Below are positions 26,318-36,500 of a stretch of DNA of 64,000 nt, in pieces (position 1 is the stretch's first letter; each line of letters begins with the position of its first letter). Location of the stretch: NCBI GenBank assembly GCA_041391505.1, contig JAWKNW010000002.1:345462-409461 (forward strand). Reading direction: 5' to 3'. Both the position numbers and the translations under genes were made by a program. The stretch comes from Rhodothermales bacterium (GTDB lineage: Bacteria > Bacteroidota > Rhodothermia > Rhodothermales > JAHQVL01). Below the pieces are notes generated by a model. The model had not been told where the DNA came from, made no database searches, and worked only from the letters and a program-made list of their open reading frames with translations.

Positions 26318-27597
26318 GAGGATGCAGGCGCCGGCTTCAACCAGCGCGGCCGCGACGGCGTGGCGTCACGCGGATAGGCGGCGACGAGCGCCAGCGTAAG
26401 AAAGAATAGCGGCTTGTCGAAAAGCGGCTGGGAGAAAAGCATGGTCAGGAACACAGGAACCAGCAAAACCAGCACAGGGTCCCGCCGTTTGAGCAAATTC
26501 CAGTTCGGCACGATCACGAGGACGGCGAACAGCAGCACGCCGATCGCGCCGATCTGCCCGACGACGCTCATGAAGTTGATGCTCGAGATGTCCGCGTTCA
26601 TGTACCCGCCGCCGACGAGCGGGCGATCGATCAGGTAGGCCATCGCGTTGGACGCCCGCTCCACCCGCACCGTGCCCGAGGCGAACTGGAGCTTGCGGAG
26701 CAACCCGAACGACTTGTCGGTGAACACAAACCACAGCACGAGCGGCACCAGCGCCGCCGCGCCGGCCAGGGAGGCCCACCAGCGAGCGCGCTTCCCCTCG
26801 CCCTGCCCGGCCAGCACGTAGTAGCAGAACGCCGTGGCGATGAACGCGCCGAAGCCGGCCGTCGAGAACGTGAAGAGCAGGCTGAAGAGCAGGAGCGTCT
26901 TCCACATCCGCTTGTACCGGATGTCGAGGTAGTTCAACCCGAAGAAGCTCATCGAGACCAGGATCTGGTAGATGCCGGGCTCGCGGTAATACCCCGTCGC
27001 GCGGGCCAGCGAAAACCCGAGCGCTTTGACGTCGCCCAGCCCCAGCGCCGGCGAAAACGGGAAGTAGATCGTCATGTCGTAGTGCGACTGGACCTGCGCC
27101 AGCGTGAACGAGGCGATGGCGAGGCTCGGCAGCGGCCGGCCCAGGCCCAGCAGCAGGACCGCCGTGATCGCGTACGAGATGCTGAAGGCGAGGACGGGGT
27201 AGATGAAGGCCTTGAGCATGACCGTCCAGTTCTCCGCGTTTACGAAGAGGACGACCAGCGCCGACATCATGATGAAGATCAGGTTGTTGATCGTCGGGAT
27301 CGAGACGCCCGTCTGCAGGATGATCCCCTGCACGAGCAGGTAAAAACAGAACAGCCCGCTCAGCAGGATGAACGAACGCTTCCGCGGGGTGATCGTGAAC
27401 GGATACCGGAGCAGGACGAACAGCGCCATGCACCCGAACGCGGCGAGAAAAATCACCTCGCCGATCGCCTGGAGCATCGCCGGCCGCTGGTTCAGCTGCA
27501 GCAGCACGATCATGAACACCAGTCCCCGCAACCACAGGGCGCGCGCATCGTCACGCGGGGTCCATATCGATAGGGTCGGTGCTGGGGAGGCGGACAT
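26314..27597 (-). CDS. Polytopic membrane protein, O-antigen polymerase (Wzy)-like
   Basis: 427 residues with about 11 hydrophobic segments, including 'GLVFMIVLLQL', 'VIFLAAFGCMALFVLL', 'FILLSGLFCFYLLVQGII' and 'LIFIMMSALVVLFV'. A long hydrophilic loop in the middle carries 'SHYDMTIYFPFSPALG' and 'GYYREPGIYQILVSM', and 'IDRPLVGGGYMNA' recalls the G-x-G loop of Wzy/WaaL ligases. Wzy-type enzymes polymerise lipid-linked repeat units at the periplasmic face. The family is defined by topology more than sequence, so the assignment rests on this layout and on its place between glycosyltransferase and methyltransferase genes. Confidence 0.8.
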   Translation of the reverse strand: MSASPAPTLSIWTPRDDARALWLRGLVFMIVLLQLNQRPAMLQAIGEVIFLAAFGCMALFVLLRYPFTITPRKRSFILLSGLFCFYLLVQGIILQTGVSIPTINNLIFIMMSALVVLFVNAENWTVMLKAFIYPVLAFSISYAITAVLLLGLGRPLPSLAIASFTLAQVQSHYDMTIYFPFSPALGLGDVKALGFSLARATGYYREPGIYQILVSMSFFGLNYLDIRYKRMWKTLLLFSLLFTFSTAGFGAFIATAFCYYVLAGQGEGKRARWWASLAGAAALVPLVLWFVFTDKSFGLLRKLQFASGTVRVERASNAMAYLIDRPLVGGGYMNADISSINFMSVVGQIGAIGVLLFAVLVIVPNWNLLKRRDPVLVLLVPVFLTMLFSQPLFDKPLFFLTLALVAAYPRDATPSRPRWLKPAPASS

Positions 27598-27618
27598 GTT
27601 GAGGTAGAAGAGCCTTTT

Positions 27619-28503
27619 TCAGTCGGAAAGCGCGTACCGAGGTCGACCGCTTTCCAGACGGTGTTGATACATGCGGCGCGGATCGCGCTTGCGCAGGACG
27701 ACGAGGTCCTGCACGTTGTCGATGACGCCCTCCCGGATCTCGAGCACTTCGAAAAGCCGCGACCACACACGCCGGATGTACGCCGGCGAATGCGCGGACA
27801 TGCCGTAGCTCGACGTTACTCCGGGATGATGCGCGATGTTCGTGTCGAAGTCCGGATATTCCTTGTACATCGTCCCGTACTTCTCGAGTTCGGCGTCCGA
27901 TACCCCCGCCCACTGCTCGGACTTGCGGCGCAGCGAGGCCAGGCCGCGAAGGCCGTGCGTCGTGATCAGGACGATGCCGCCGGGTTTTACGAGGCGGTAC
28001 AACTCCTTCAGCCACATAAATTGGTCCCGAAGCGGGAGATGCGTCCACAATGAGACAGAATAAATCGCGTCGAAGAAGCCGCCAGGGTAATCGAGCGGCG
28101 GCGTATAGTCGTTCACTGACACGACGACATCCGGAAAGGCGCGTTTCAGATAGGCAATCGCCGTGGCGTCGACATCGGTAGCGTGCAGGTGCTTGAATTC
28201 GCGCGCCGTGTACTGCAGCGTGCGCCCCACGCCGGCGCCGAAGTCCAACACGACGCGCTCGCACGCCGGCGGTTCCAGATGGGTAGCCAGCGCTTCCTTG
28301 ATCGGCAGATAACACCGCAGGCCGGCGCCGATAAATTTCCCGATGGAGCCGCCACCGATCCGTCGCCGGTTTTCGAGCGGCGGAATGGCGCCGGGATACC
28401 GGTTGATGACGCGGTACACATCGACGTAGAGCGGATCGATGGTATTGGCGATGGCAATCAAGGGTTTGCGCAGATGGCGGCGCAACTGGGCTTTCAGCGG
28501 CAT
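27619..28503 (-). CDS. Class I SAM-dependent methyltransferase
   Basis: 294 residues from the ATG at 28503; a GTG at 28518 would add five residues. After an N-terminal region of about 80 residues the Rossmann core begins: motif I 'VVLDFGAGVGRTLQY', acidic end of beta-2 'LHATDVDATAIAYL', 'FDAIYSVSLWTHLPLRDQFMWLKELYRLVKPGGIVLITTHG'. This is the methyltransferase 11/23-like layout found in polysaccharide clusters, where it O- or N-methylates a sugar. The C-terminal extension ('RRVWSRLFEVLEIREG') follows the usual core. It lies 21 bp upstream of the Wzy-like gene and is preceded by a 221-bp gap. Confidence 0.88.
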   Translation of the reverse strand: MPLKAQLRRHLRKPLIAIANTIDPLYVDVYRVINRYPGAIPPLENRRRIGGGSIGKFIGAGLRCYLPIKEALATHLEPPACERVVLDFGAGVGRTLQYTAREFKHLHATDVDATAIAYLKRAFPDVVVSVNDYTPPLDYPGGFFDAIYSVSLWTHLPLRDQFMWLKELYRLVKPGGIVLITTHGLRGLASLRRKSEQWAGVSDAELEKYGTMYKEYPDFDTNIAHHPGVTSSYGMSAHSPAYIRRVWSRLFEVLEIREGVIDNVQDLVVLRKRDPRRMYQHRLESGRPRYALSD

Positions 28504-28724
28504 ATCGAACACAATCACAACAGCTTACGATCAGGGCAGGCGGACGGCTCAACGAAGGACGGGGGAAGTGCAAAGCCGCCGGCGATGGGGTAGGCGAATG
28601 GCCTGAAAAAATGGTGCCAGGATCCAGTATGATGTCGTCGTAAAGAGGTTGCGCTGCGAAAATGAACGGCAAAATGTGCCCGGATGGCGGGCGGGCCGCC
28701 AGAACGGGCCATCAGAACGGGCCG

Positions 28725-29972
28725 TCAGATGAGTTCGCGATACAGTGCGCTCGTGGCTTTCGCCTGTTGTTCGATCGTGAAGGTGGACAACACGGTCGCC
28801 CTCGCCTGCTCCGCCAGCCGGCCGGCGCGCGTCTCATCTTCCAGCACCCATCCCAGGCCCCGCGCCAGGTCGTCCGGATCGAAGGGCTCCGCCAGATAGC
28901 CGTTCTCCTCGTGCGCGATCATCTCGGGCATCCCGCCGATGCGGAAGGCCACGCACGGCGTGCCGCAGGCGAGCGCCTCCACGACGGTGTTGGGGAGATT
29001 GTCCTGCCGTGACGGGGCCACGAACACGTCGGCCGCCGCGTAGAGCAGCGAAAGCGTCACCTCGTCGCTGACGCGGCCGGTGTAATGCGCCGGCAGCCCG
29101 AACGAGTCGGGAGATTGCGGTGCGGACGATCCGAAAATCACGAGATCGACCTCGCCCCCGACCGGCGTCGCCGCCAGGCGCTCGAGTGCGGCCTTGAGGT
29201 ACTGAAACCCCTTGCGGCGATCGCTCGTCGCCCGCATCGCGCCGAAGAGGATGAGCTTCCGGTCGGCCGGCAGGTTGAGGATATGGCGGGCGACCTGCCG
29301 ATCGATGGGTTTGTAAACCTGCGTGTCGACGCCGTTCGGAATGACCTCGATGCGCGACGCGCCGAACAGGGCGCTCTCCCGCGCACAGTCCGCCATCCAG
29401 CGGCTCGGGGTGATCACGGTCATGCGCTCGGTGTCCCAGTGCCGGCGCTTCCGCTTCCACGTCCACCGGTCCAGGTCGATGCCCCGCCGGACGCGCTCCA
29501 GCGTTCCGCGCTCGTACCCGGTGCGAAACCGCGCGCCCGGATCGTCGCGTGTGTAGTGCTCGGTGCCGCAAAAGGTCCACATATCGTGCAGGGTCCAGAT
29601 GACCGGCGAGGCGATCCGCCCCACTTCCCGGATGCTGAGCGTCTCCTTGCTGAGCAGGTGGAGATGCACCAGGTCGGGGCGCTGCGCGGTGATCCGGCGC
29701 AGCATGTTTGTCGGGACGACGTTGAGCGAGTGGACGCCGGACATCTCGTGGCTGCTCAGCCGGAGCAGCGGCGCGGCGGCATACGGACGGAGGCGCGCCG
29801 CGCTGGTCCGGAAAAACCCTTTTGGGCCGCGCACTGTGTCGTCGTCGCCGCGTTTGATACGGACGAGCAGGGTGGAGTCGACGCCCTGCGCCAGCAGACC
29901 GCGATGCAGGCGGTAGCAGGCGCGCGCGGCGCCGCCGATTCCGTCATCGGCATTGACCAGGACTACGTTCAC
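28725..29972 (-). CDS. Glycosyltransferase family 4
   Basis: 415 residues from a GTG at 29972, whose GTGA overlaps the stop of the upstream fusion gene; this coupling decides the start. The N-terminus MNVVLVNADDGIGGAARACYRLH has the acceptor-site G-G-A-x-R loop. It continues with 'VHLHLLSKETLS', 'VIWTLHDMWTFCGTEHY', 'TVITPSRWMADCARES', 'VIPNGVDTQVYKP', 'ILFGAMRATSDRRKGFQYL' and 'VFVAPSRQDNLPNTVVEALACGTPCVAFRIGGMPEMI', the donor-binding E-x7-E motif. This is a typical WcaC/colanic-acid-like GT4. It belongs to the same operon as the radical SAM-pyruvyltransferase fusion. Confidence 0.92.
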   Translation of the reverse strand: MNVVLVNADDGIGGAARACYRLHRGLLAQGVDSTLLVRIKRGDDDTVRGPKGFFRTSAARLRPYAAAPLLRLSSHEMSGVHSLNVVPTNMLRRITAQRPDLVHLHLLSKETLSIREVGRIASPVIWTLHDMWTFCGTEHYTRDDPGARFRTGYERGTLERVRRGIDLDRWTWKRKRRHWDTERMTVITPSRWMADCARESALFGASRIEVIPNGVDTQVYKPIDRQVARHILNLPADRKLILFGAMRATSDRRKGFQYLKAALERLAATPVGGEVDLVIFGSSAPQSPDSFGLPAHYTGRVSDEVTLSLLYAAADVFVAPSRQDNLPNTVVEALACGTPCVAFRIGGMPEMIAHEENGYLAEPFDPDDLARGLGWVLEDETRAGRLAEQARATVLSTFTIEQQAKATSALYRELI

Positions 29973-32263
29973 GAGATCAGGGAGACGAAGGCGTCGGACA
30001 GCGCCCGACGCGAGGATTCGATGTGCGCGGCGATGGACGGTGCGGGCGCCGCGTTGCGGGCGGCTTCCAGCGCGTACTCCGCCTTGAATGCGGTGAGCGG
30101 GATGAGGCGGTCGGACATCCCGAGGTCGTCCAGCAGGCCGGCGATCTTCCCCCCCAGCGTATAGTCGATGGCCACAAACGGCCGGCCCGAGGCGATGGCG
30201 AACACGACGCTGTGAAACCGCATGGCCACGACGAGCCGGCTCGACCGGAACGCGGCCAGGTCGTCCGCCGGCGCGCGGTGGCGGTCGTCGAGCCGGCCGA
30301 GCACGTCGGGTCGGTCGGCCAGAAGCCGGCGGAAGAACATCCGGTCGTCGCCGCCGACGGCCTGCTTGTGCATGCAGAACGGCGTGAGCACCGCGCCGGG
30401 CATGCCTTCGGCGGCCAGATCGGCGAACCGGAGCAGTTCGTGCTCGAAGCCGGCGCGCGCCTGCTCGGCCTCCTCGGCGGACAGCTCCGCCGCGTATTCG
30501 TTGACGGGCCACTCGCGCAGCGCGAGCAGGACGTCGTCCCCCGGCGTCGCGGGGGCTTCGGCCTGCCGGGCGTCGATCCACAAAAAGGCGGGGTCGAGCA
30601 TCACGCTCGCCTCCCCATCCCAGCGCAGCGCCTCGCGGGCCGTGGCGAGCGACTTCCGGTCGCGCAGCACCACCCGATCGGCGGTATCCAGCAGGGCGCG
30701 GATGACGGCGTTGCGCTGGGCGCCGCCGAGGGGTCCGATCCCGCATCCGGCCACCAGCGTCGATGCGCCGGCGGCGCGGCCGAGCGCGAACAGTTCGAGC
30801 ATGTCGATGCACTGCGTCACGCCGGCCATCAGCGGGCCGCCGCCCATCACCACGAGCCCGTACCGGCCGTCGCGAACCTTCGCGCGGGCTTCCGGGAGCG
30901 ACAGCACCTCGCCCAGCCGCAACTCGGGCATCTGCCGGCGGGTGTTTTCGGTGATGTAGGGCTCTATCGCGGCCACATCCACCTCGGCCTCGGGGTGGGT
31001 GCGGCGCAGCGTATCGACGATCCCCCCGAGGATGGCCTTGTCGCCCAGCGTTTCGGTGCCGTACCATCCGCAGATGAGCACGCGCTGCGAGGCGGTCGTG
31101 CCGCGCGGTCCGCCGGCCGTCGCCAGGGCGCGCTGCAGGCGTCGTTTTTCGTCCTGGGCGCGCAGCCGGCCCGCCGTGGCGCGCGCGGCCACGGGCAGCA
31201 TCCCCGGGAGCGACTTCATCGCCGATTTGCCGACGGCCTTCACGTAGGTCGCGCGGTCCGAGATGCCCTCATAGTCGTGCAGGCAGGTCGCGCACTTGGT
31301 CTCGACGATGGCGCTCAGGTGGTCGGCATGGGACCAGTACAGGGCTTCGGAGTCGCCGGTGATCGCGTCGCCGAGCGTGTCGCTCTCGACGGCGCAGTAG
31401 GCCAGCCCGCCGTCGGAGAGCAGGGTCACGCCTTCGCTTTTCCAGCTACAGCCGGCCGTGCGGGGTTTCTGGTAGATGATCTGGTCGCGCAGGCTGCGGT
31501 AGAACGCGCGGCGCCCCTCGTGCTGCTCGTAGTGATGGTAGAGGTAGTCGAGGAAGTTGGCGAAATGGAACCGCTCGTCCCACCCCAGCGCGAAGGGGTC
31601 GACGATATCGGTCCCGTACAGCCGCTGATGCGGGATGCCGATCCGGAACCGCGCGTAGAGGTCGCGCTGCCGGCACCAGTGGAGCACGTCCTCGACATGG
31701 TACACGTTCTCGCGGATGACCGTGCAGCCGATGCGGTACGAATGCACGCCGGCGTGCCCCCGGATATGGTCCAGCACGTCGACGGCCGCCTCGAAATTCC
31801 CCTTGATGCCGCGGACGCGGTCGTGCACCTCGCCGATGCCGTCGAGCGAGACCATCACGTCGAGATGGACGCCGCGCGATGCGCACACGCCGGCCAGCTC
31901 GTCGATGGCGGCCTTGACGCGTTTTTTGACGATGGCGTTCGTGATCAGGTTGATCCGCTCGATGCGGGGAAGGGTTTCGATGGCGGCGCGCACCAGCTCG
32001 CCCAGGTCCTTCCGCAGCGTAGGCTCGCCGCCGTTGATGCCGATCGACGTCACCTCCCGGTAGAGGGGGTTGCCGAGCACGGTCCGCACCTCGTCCGGCG
32101 TGATCTGCCGGTCGAGTTTCTGCTTCCAGATGTGGCACATCTGGCACTGGGAGTTGCAGATGTCGTTGACCGGAAACTGGATCACCCGGGGCAGCCGCTG
32201 TTTCGGATGCGGCACGGCGGCCTGGTAGCCCTGAACGATCTTACTGAGGGTCCTTAATTTCAT
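29969..32263 (-). CDS. Fusion: radical SAM/SPASM-like domain + polysaccharide pyruvyl transferase
   Basis: 764 residues. Residues 30-360 are a radical SAM domain: CNSQCQMCHIW gives the CxxxCxxC cluster site at C36/C40/C43, followed by 'GINGGEPTLRKDLGELV', 'INLITNAIVKK' and 'VMVSLDGIGEVHD'. A C-terminal cysteine set (GCSWKSEG, AYCAVES, KCATCLHD) suggests an auxiliary SPASM-like cluster. From about residue 395 a polysaccharide pyruvyl transferase (CsaB/PF04230-type) follows: 'VLICGWYGTETLGDKAILGG', 'GLVVMGGGPLMAG', 'VVAMRFHSVVFAIASGRPFVAIDY'. PPT enzymes put a ketal pyruvate on a glycan. The radical SAM half could add a modification to a sugar or lipid carrier. It sits in the export/GT operon; no homologous split gene is visible nearby. 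Confidence 0.88.
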   Translation of the reverse strand: MKLRTLSKIVQGYQAAVPHPKQRLPRVIQFPVNDICNSQCQMCHIWKQKLDRQITPDEVRTVLGNPLYREVTSIGINGGEPTLRKDLGELVRAAIETLPRIERINLITNAIVKKRVKAAIDELAGVCASRGVHLDVMVSLDGIGEVHDRVRGIKGNFEAAVDVLDHIRGHAGVHSYRIGCTVIRENVYHVEDVLHWCRQRDLYARFRIGIPHQRLYGTDIVDPFALGWDERFHFANFLDYLYHHYEQHEGRRAFYRSLRDQIIYQKPRTAGCSWKSEGVTLLSDGGLAYCAVESDTLGDAITGDSEALYWSHADHLSAIVETKCATCLHDYEGISDRATYVKAVGKSAMKSLPGMLPVAARATAGRLRAQDEKRRLQRALATAGGPRGTTASQRVLICGWYGTETLGDKAILGGIVDTLRRTHPEAEVDVAAIEPYITENTRRQMPELRLGEVLSLPEARAKVRDGRYGLVVMGGGPLMAGVTQCIDMLELFALGRAAGASTLVAGCGIGPLGGAQRNAVIRALLDTADRVVLRDRKSLATAREALRWDGEASVMLDPAFLWIDARQAEAPATPGDDVLLALREWPVNEYAAELSAEEAEQARAGFEHELLRFADLAAEGMPGAVLTPFCMHKQAVGGDDRMFFRRLLADRPDVLGRLDDRHRAPADDLAAFRSSRLVVAMRFHSVVFAIASGRPFVAIDYTLGGKIAGLLDDLGMSDRLIPLTAFKAEYALEAARNAAPAPSIAAHIESSRRALSDAFVSLIS

Positions 32264-32319
32264 GACGCGAGAGGTGCGTGAAGCGTCGTGGATGCGCGCC
32301 CGAAAGCGACGCGATCCGG

Positions 32320-33576
32320 TCAGCGGTCGATCGCCTTGCGGCGCGTCCGGAAGGGCAGCCGGCGGAGCCAGGCGCCGGGACGCAGCGTCTGCTGGATTTC
32401 TTCCAGCTTACCGCGTTCGGAAGCGTCGGCGCGCTGGTGTTCGAGAAAAGACTGGAAAAACGCGAGCCCGATGCCGGCGATGAAGCCGACGACCAGCCCG
32501 AGGATCAACGTCAACGTGCGCTGCGGCCCGGAGGATTCCATCGGCGGCACCGGCTGCTCGAGCACGGTGATCACCGGCTCGCTGCGCTGCAGGTCGATCT
32601 CCGCCTGCGTCAGCTGGGCCTGCAGGTCGCTGTATAGCTCGGACTTGAACGACACGTGGCGCAGCAACCCGTCGCGCTCCGTACGGAGGCGGGCGCTGCG
32701 CGGGTTGACGTTGCGGTCGTCGAAAGCGGCGAGGGCGTTCTCGGCCTGCTTCAGCGAATCCTCGGCGGCCTTGAATTGCTGCGCGATGAACAGCAGGTCT
32801 TCGCGCGATTTTTTGGTGCGGATCTCCCGGACGCGTGTGACGAGGTGATCCACGAAACTCTGGGCGAGCTGGGCGGAGAGCAGCGGATTGTCGGTCCGCG
32901 CCGCGAGGGTCATCAGGCCGGATTCTTCATCGACCCCGATGGAAACGAGTTCGGAGATCTCCTTCATCGCCTCCTCCTCTTCGCGCGTCGGGTAGTGTTC
33001 GAGCACCGCCCCGCCGGTGCCGGCCGCGGACGGGATCAGATACCGGCGGAGAAACCGCTTCAGGGTGCGCGGGAGCCCGATCGTGTAGTCGAAAAGCATC
33101 TCCCCGATGCCCGGCTCGAGTTCGCTGTAGGCTGCAAACGTCATGCGGGCATCGACATCGGGAAAGTAGAACGTGTCCCGCACCACCGCGAGCCGCACCT
33201 CGCGGCTCATCGCGATTTCCGGATAGGCCGTCGCGGTAAGCCCGGTCGTGGCGCCGCCCAGATTCAGGCCGAACCCGCGCAGCAGCGACAGCGAACCCAT
33301 GTTGCGCGACATCGCATCGTTCTCCACTTCGCGAATCACCTTCGACCACGCGGTGTATTGCGACGGCGCGAAGATGGCAAACAGCAGGGCGAGGGCGCCG
33401 CACACGATCACCGAGCGGACGATGATCCGCTGGTGACGCGTCAGCACCAGGAGGATGTCCAGCATCGACACCTCCTGCTCGGCAGGAGGGGTCGGCGTGG
33501 CGGCGCTGCCGTTTGTCGGATGGGTTGGGGAAGTCATAGGAATGTCCGGTTCACCGGCGTCGGGTGTGCGCGTCAC
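32320..33576 (-). CDS. Wzz/GumC-type polysaccharide chain-length/co-polymerase protein, no kinase domain
   Basis: 418 residues from a GTG at 33576 that overlaps the SLBB gene stop (GTGA); an ATG at 33537 is an alternative. The first transmembrane segment (IIVRSVIVCGALALLFAIFAP) follows a short cytoplasmic part. A long periplasmic region includes a helical hairpin ('LLFIAQQFKAAEDSLKQAENALAAFDD'). The proline-rich stretch before TM2 ('EQPVPPMESSGPQRTLTLILGLVVGFIAGIGLAFF') is the Wzz hallmark. There is no C-terminal Walker A or tyrosine cluster, so it is a chain-length regulator without BY-kinase activity. It should partner the SLBB export protein and the Wzy-like polymerase. Confidence 0.88.
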   Translation of the reverse strand: MTRTPDAGEPDIPMTSPTHPTNGSAATPTPPAEQEVSMLDILLVLTRHQRIIVRSVIVCGALALLFAIFAPSQYTAWSKVIREVENDAMSRNMGSLSLLRGFGLNLGGATTGLTATAYPEIAMSREVRLAVVRDTFYFPDVDARMTFAAYSELEPGIGEMLFDYTIGLPRTLKRFLRRYLIPSAAGTGGAVLEHYPTREEEEAMKEISELVSIGVDEESGLMTLAARTDNPLLSAQLAQSFVDHLVTRVREIRTKKSREDLLFIAQQFKAAEDSLKQAENALAAFDDRNVNPRSARLRTERDGLLRHVSFKSELYSDLQAQLTQAEIDLQRSEPVITVLEQPVPPMESSGPQRTLTLILGLVVGFIAGIGLAFFQSFLEHQRADASERGKLEEIQQTLRPGAWLRRLPFRTRRKAIDR

Positions 33577-36500
33577 TTGAACGCCTGACGGGCCAGCACG
33601 ACGATCGTGAGCGTGCTGGAAATGATGCCTACGGTGTCAACGATGGTCCGGCCGATGTCGATCCGCTCGCCCGGTTCACGGGGCGGCTTCTTCGTCACAA
33701 AGATCTGCGCGCCTTCGTCCACCACGGGGTTCGACTTGAACAGCCCGCGCTGGACGCGGAACGTCGCGCCCGACGCCTGCGTGAGCAGGACGGCCTCGGT
33801 CTCCGGACGGAGGCCGCCGGCGCGGTTGAGGTAATACTTGACCCGTTTTCCCGGCTCGTACTTGATCAACCCCTCGATCGCCACGTTGCCGCGGACGGCC
33901 ACGGTGTTGGGCTGGGCGGGGATCGTGATGCGGTCGCCGGGCAGCAGGACAATGTCGGCGTCGCGATAACCGCTCAGCGCCCGGTCGATCCGCGCGATCA
34001 CCTGCAGGTTGTCCCGGTAGAGCCGGCCGCCTTTCGGGTAGCCGGTGGGCAGGATGCCGCCGGCGCGGCGGACGACCTCCGCCAGCGTCTCGTTTTCCCG
34101 CAGCAGCGTGTATTCACCGGGGAAACGCACCTCGCCCGTCAGGATGACGGTCTGTTGCGGCTTGTAGACCGGGTTCGTCCGCACATACACGCGGTCGAGG
34201 TGCTGCAGCTTGAATTTGCGGGCCTCGTTGAAGGCCTGGAGCGTGTCCACCACGCCGAAGCTGTAGAAATCGCCCTGGACGGCGCCCGGGGCGAGGAGGG
34301 GGACCTCGATGCCCATCGCGAGTTCGCCGTTCTGCCGCTCCTTGTCGAGCCGGGTCACCTCCACCGCCTGGAAGAAGGCGTTGTCCTCGAAGCCGCCGGC
34401 CTGCAGGATCAGATCTTCCAGCGTCATCCCGTCGCGGAAGCGGAACTGGCCTTCCTGCTTCACGGCTCCCGAAATCTGCACGTAGCGGTCGCGCACCACT
34501 TCCACCTCGAGGGGATAGATGCGGATCTCGTCTTCCGGCTCCAGCGGCATCGAGGCGACCGGACCGCCGCGAAGGGCCTCGCCGAGGTCGAACGGGATGA
34601 TCTGCTCCGTCCGCCCGTCGGGGCTCTTCCGAAAGATGTCGGCGCGGGCCGTGAAGACCGTTTTCAGGTATTCGGGATCGGCCAGACCGCCCCCCTTGAA
34701 CAGGAGATCGGTCACCGTCATGTTCTCAAGCATCTCATAGGAGCCGGGCTGCCGCACCTGGCCGGAGATCTTGACCATCGGGTTGACGCGCAGCTCGGAC
34801 AGCGCAAAGACATAGAGGCTGTCCTGCGGCCGCAAGACCAGGTTCTGGGTCGGCGCGTCCTGGAGGATCTGGGCGAGGCTCAGCGACATGACCTCCTGTT
34901 TCAGCGAGGGCGTGAGCCGGATGAGTTCCACCTTGTCCGGGTACGCGTCGCCGGTGAGGCCGTCGGCTTCCATGATCAGGTCGCGCACGGTCTGGAGGTC
35001 CGAGGAGAGCTCGTAGCGGCCGGGGTTGAAGACCGCGCCCCCGACGCTGACGGAACGCACGCGGCTGCGGGCGGCGACGTTGGTCGCTTCGGGGATGGAG
35101 AAGATGGTGACCTGGTCGCCGTCCTCGAGTTCGACGTTCTCTGCGCCGGCGAGCACGTCGCCCAGGTTGTAGTCGAGCACCCTCCGCACCATCATCGGGT
35201 CCTCGCGCTCGGCGAAGGGCACGACGCGCTCCACCTGGAACCGGCGCGTGTAGGCTTCGGGCTTGAGGCCCCCGGCAAATCCGATCAGGTCCGCGAAGGT
35301 CTCGCCGCTGCGGAGCTCGTAGATCGCCGGCCGATGCACCTCGCCCGACAGCGACACGGTGACGCCGCGCGGCGGAATGAAGATGTTGTCGCTGGTCTGG
35401 AGCCGGACATCGGCGTCGGAGAAGCCCTTGAGGAGATAGTCGTAGAGATCCACCTCATAGGCGACCTTGCCCCGCCGGATCACCTGGACGTTGCGCAGGC
35501 TCCCCGAAAAGAGCGGCCCGCCGACGGCGTACAGGGCGTTGAACACCGAGGAGCTGCTCGGCAGCGGGAACCGCCCCGGCCTCGGCACTTCGCCCAGGAC
35601 GAACACGCTGACCGGGCGCAGGCGGGTGACGCTGAGGTCCATCAGCATCTCCGGCGGCTCCGTGGTCAGGCCGGCGTAGTTTTTCGACAGCCAGACGCGG
35701 AGGTCCTCGCGAAGCTCGTCGAGCCGGGTGCCGGCGACGGTGCGCTGCCCCACGTTCGGGACAAAGATGCGGCCCTCGTTGTCGACCACCAGATCCTGCT
35801 GAAACTCGGTCGACCCGAAGATGATGAGGCGCAACTCGTCGCCCGGGCCGATGAGATACCCTTCATCCACCGGTCCCATCGAGAGCGGCTGAAAGTTCTC
35901 GGGCCGCAGCGCGAACAGGTCATAGCCGAAATAGGGCAGGCTGTCGCTCACCGCCATCGAGTCCTGCGGGACGAGTTCCGTCGCGTCGCGCGTGATGCGC
36001 ACGATGCCCCCGGTCTCGATGATGTTGTCGTTTTCGCTCTCGTCGATGGCCAGCACGTACAGCCCCCAGTCGCCGTTCGCCGCGTCGTGCGGCACGGCGA
36101 AGAGCCCCTGCCAGCTGCCCTCGAACTTGCTGCCCAGCACGCGGCGTACCTCGAAGGCAAACAGCGTATCGGCCGACATGTCGTTGAGGAGCATCATCTC
36201 GACGACCCGGATGCCGGAGAGTTCGTCGCGCAGCGGCACGCGCACGACGAGGGTGTCGTTCTGGATCTTGCGGTCGCGCTGGCGCTGCGCCTCCTCGACA
36301 TCCTCCTCGCTCGTGTTAGGCGCGATAAAAAACGGATCGATGGGCGGCAACACGAGCGTCTCCGCGCTCAGCGTCGGCGGCCCGAACATGATCGGCACCT
36401 CGCGATCCACGGAGCTGCGGGTGCTGTTGGCCTGTTCCTGGCGCTCCTCTTCCTGCACCGCCTGCACCATCTGGCGGACGAGCGCCTCCGGGACGCCGAT

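Noticed and set aside
30023..32257. Plus-strand open frame of about 744 codons across the radical SAM-PPT fusion
   Set aside because: It is a mirror frame of a gene with clear catalytic motifs and has no family features of its own.
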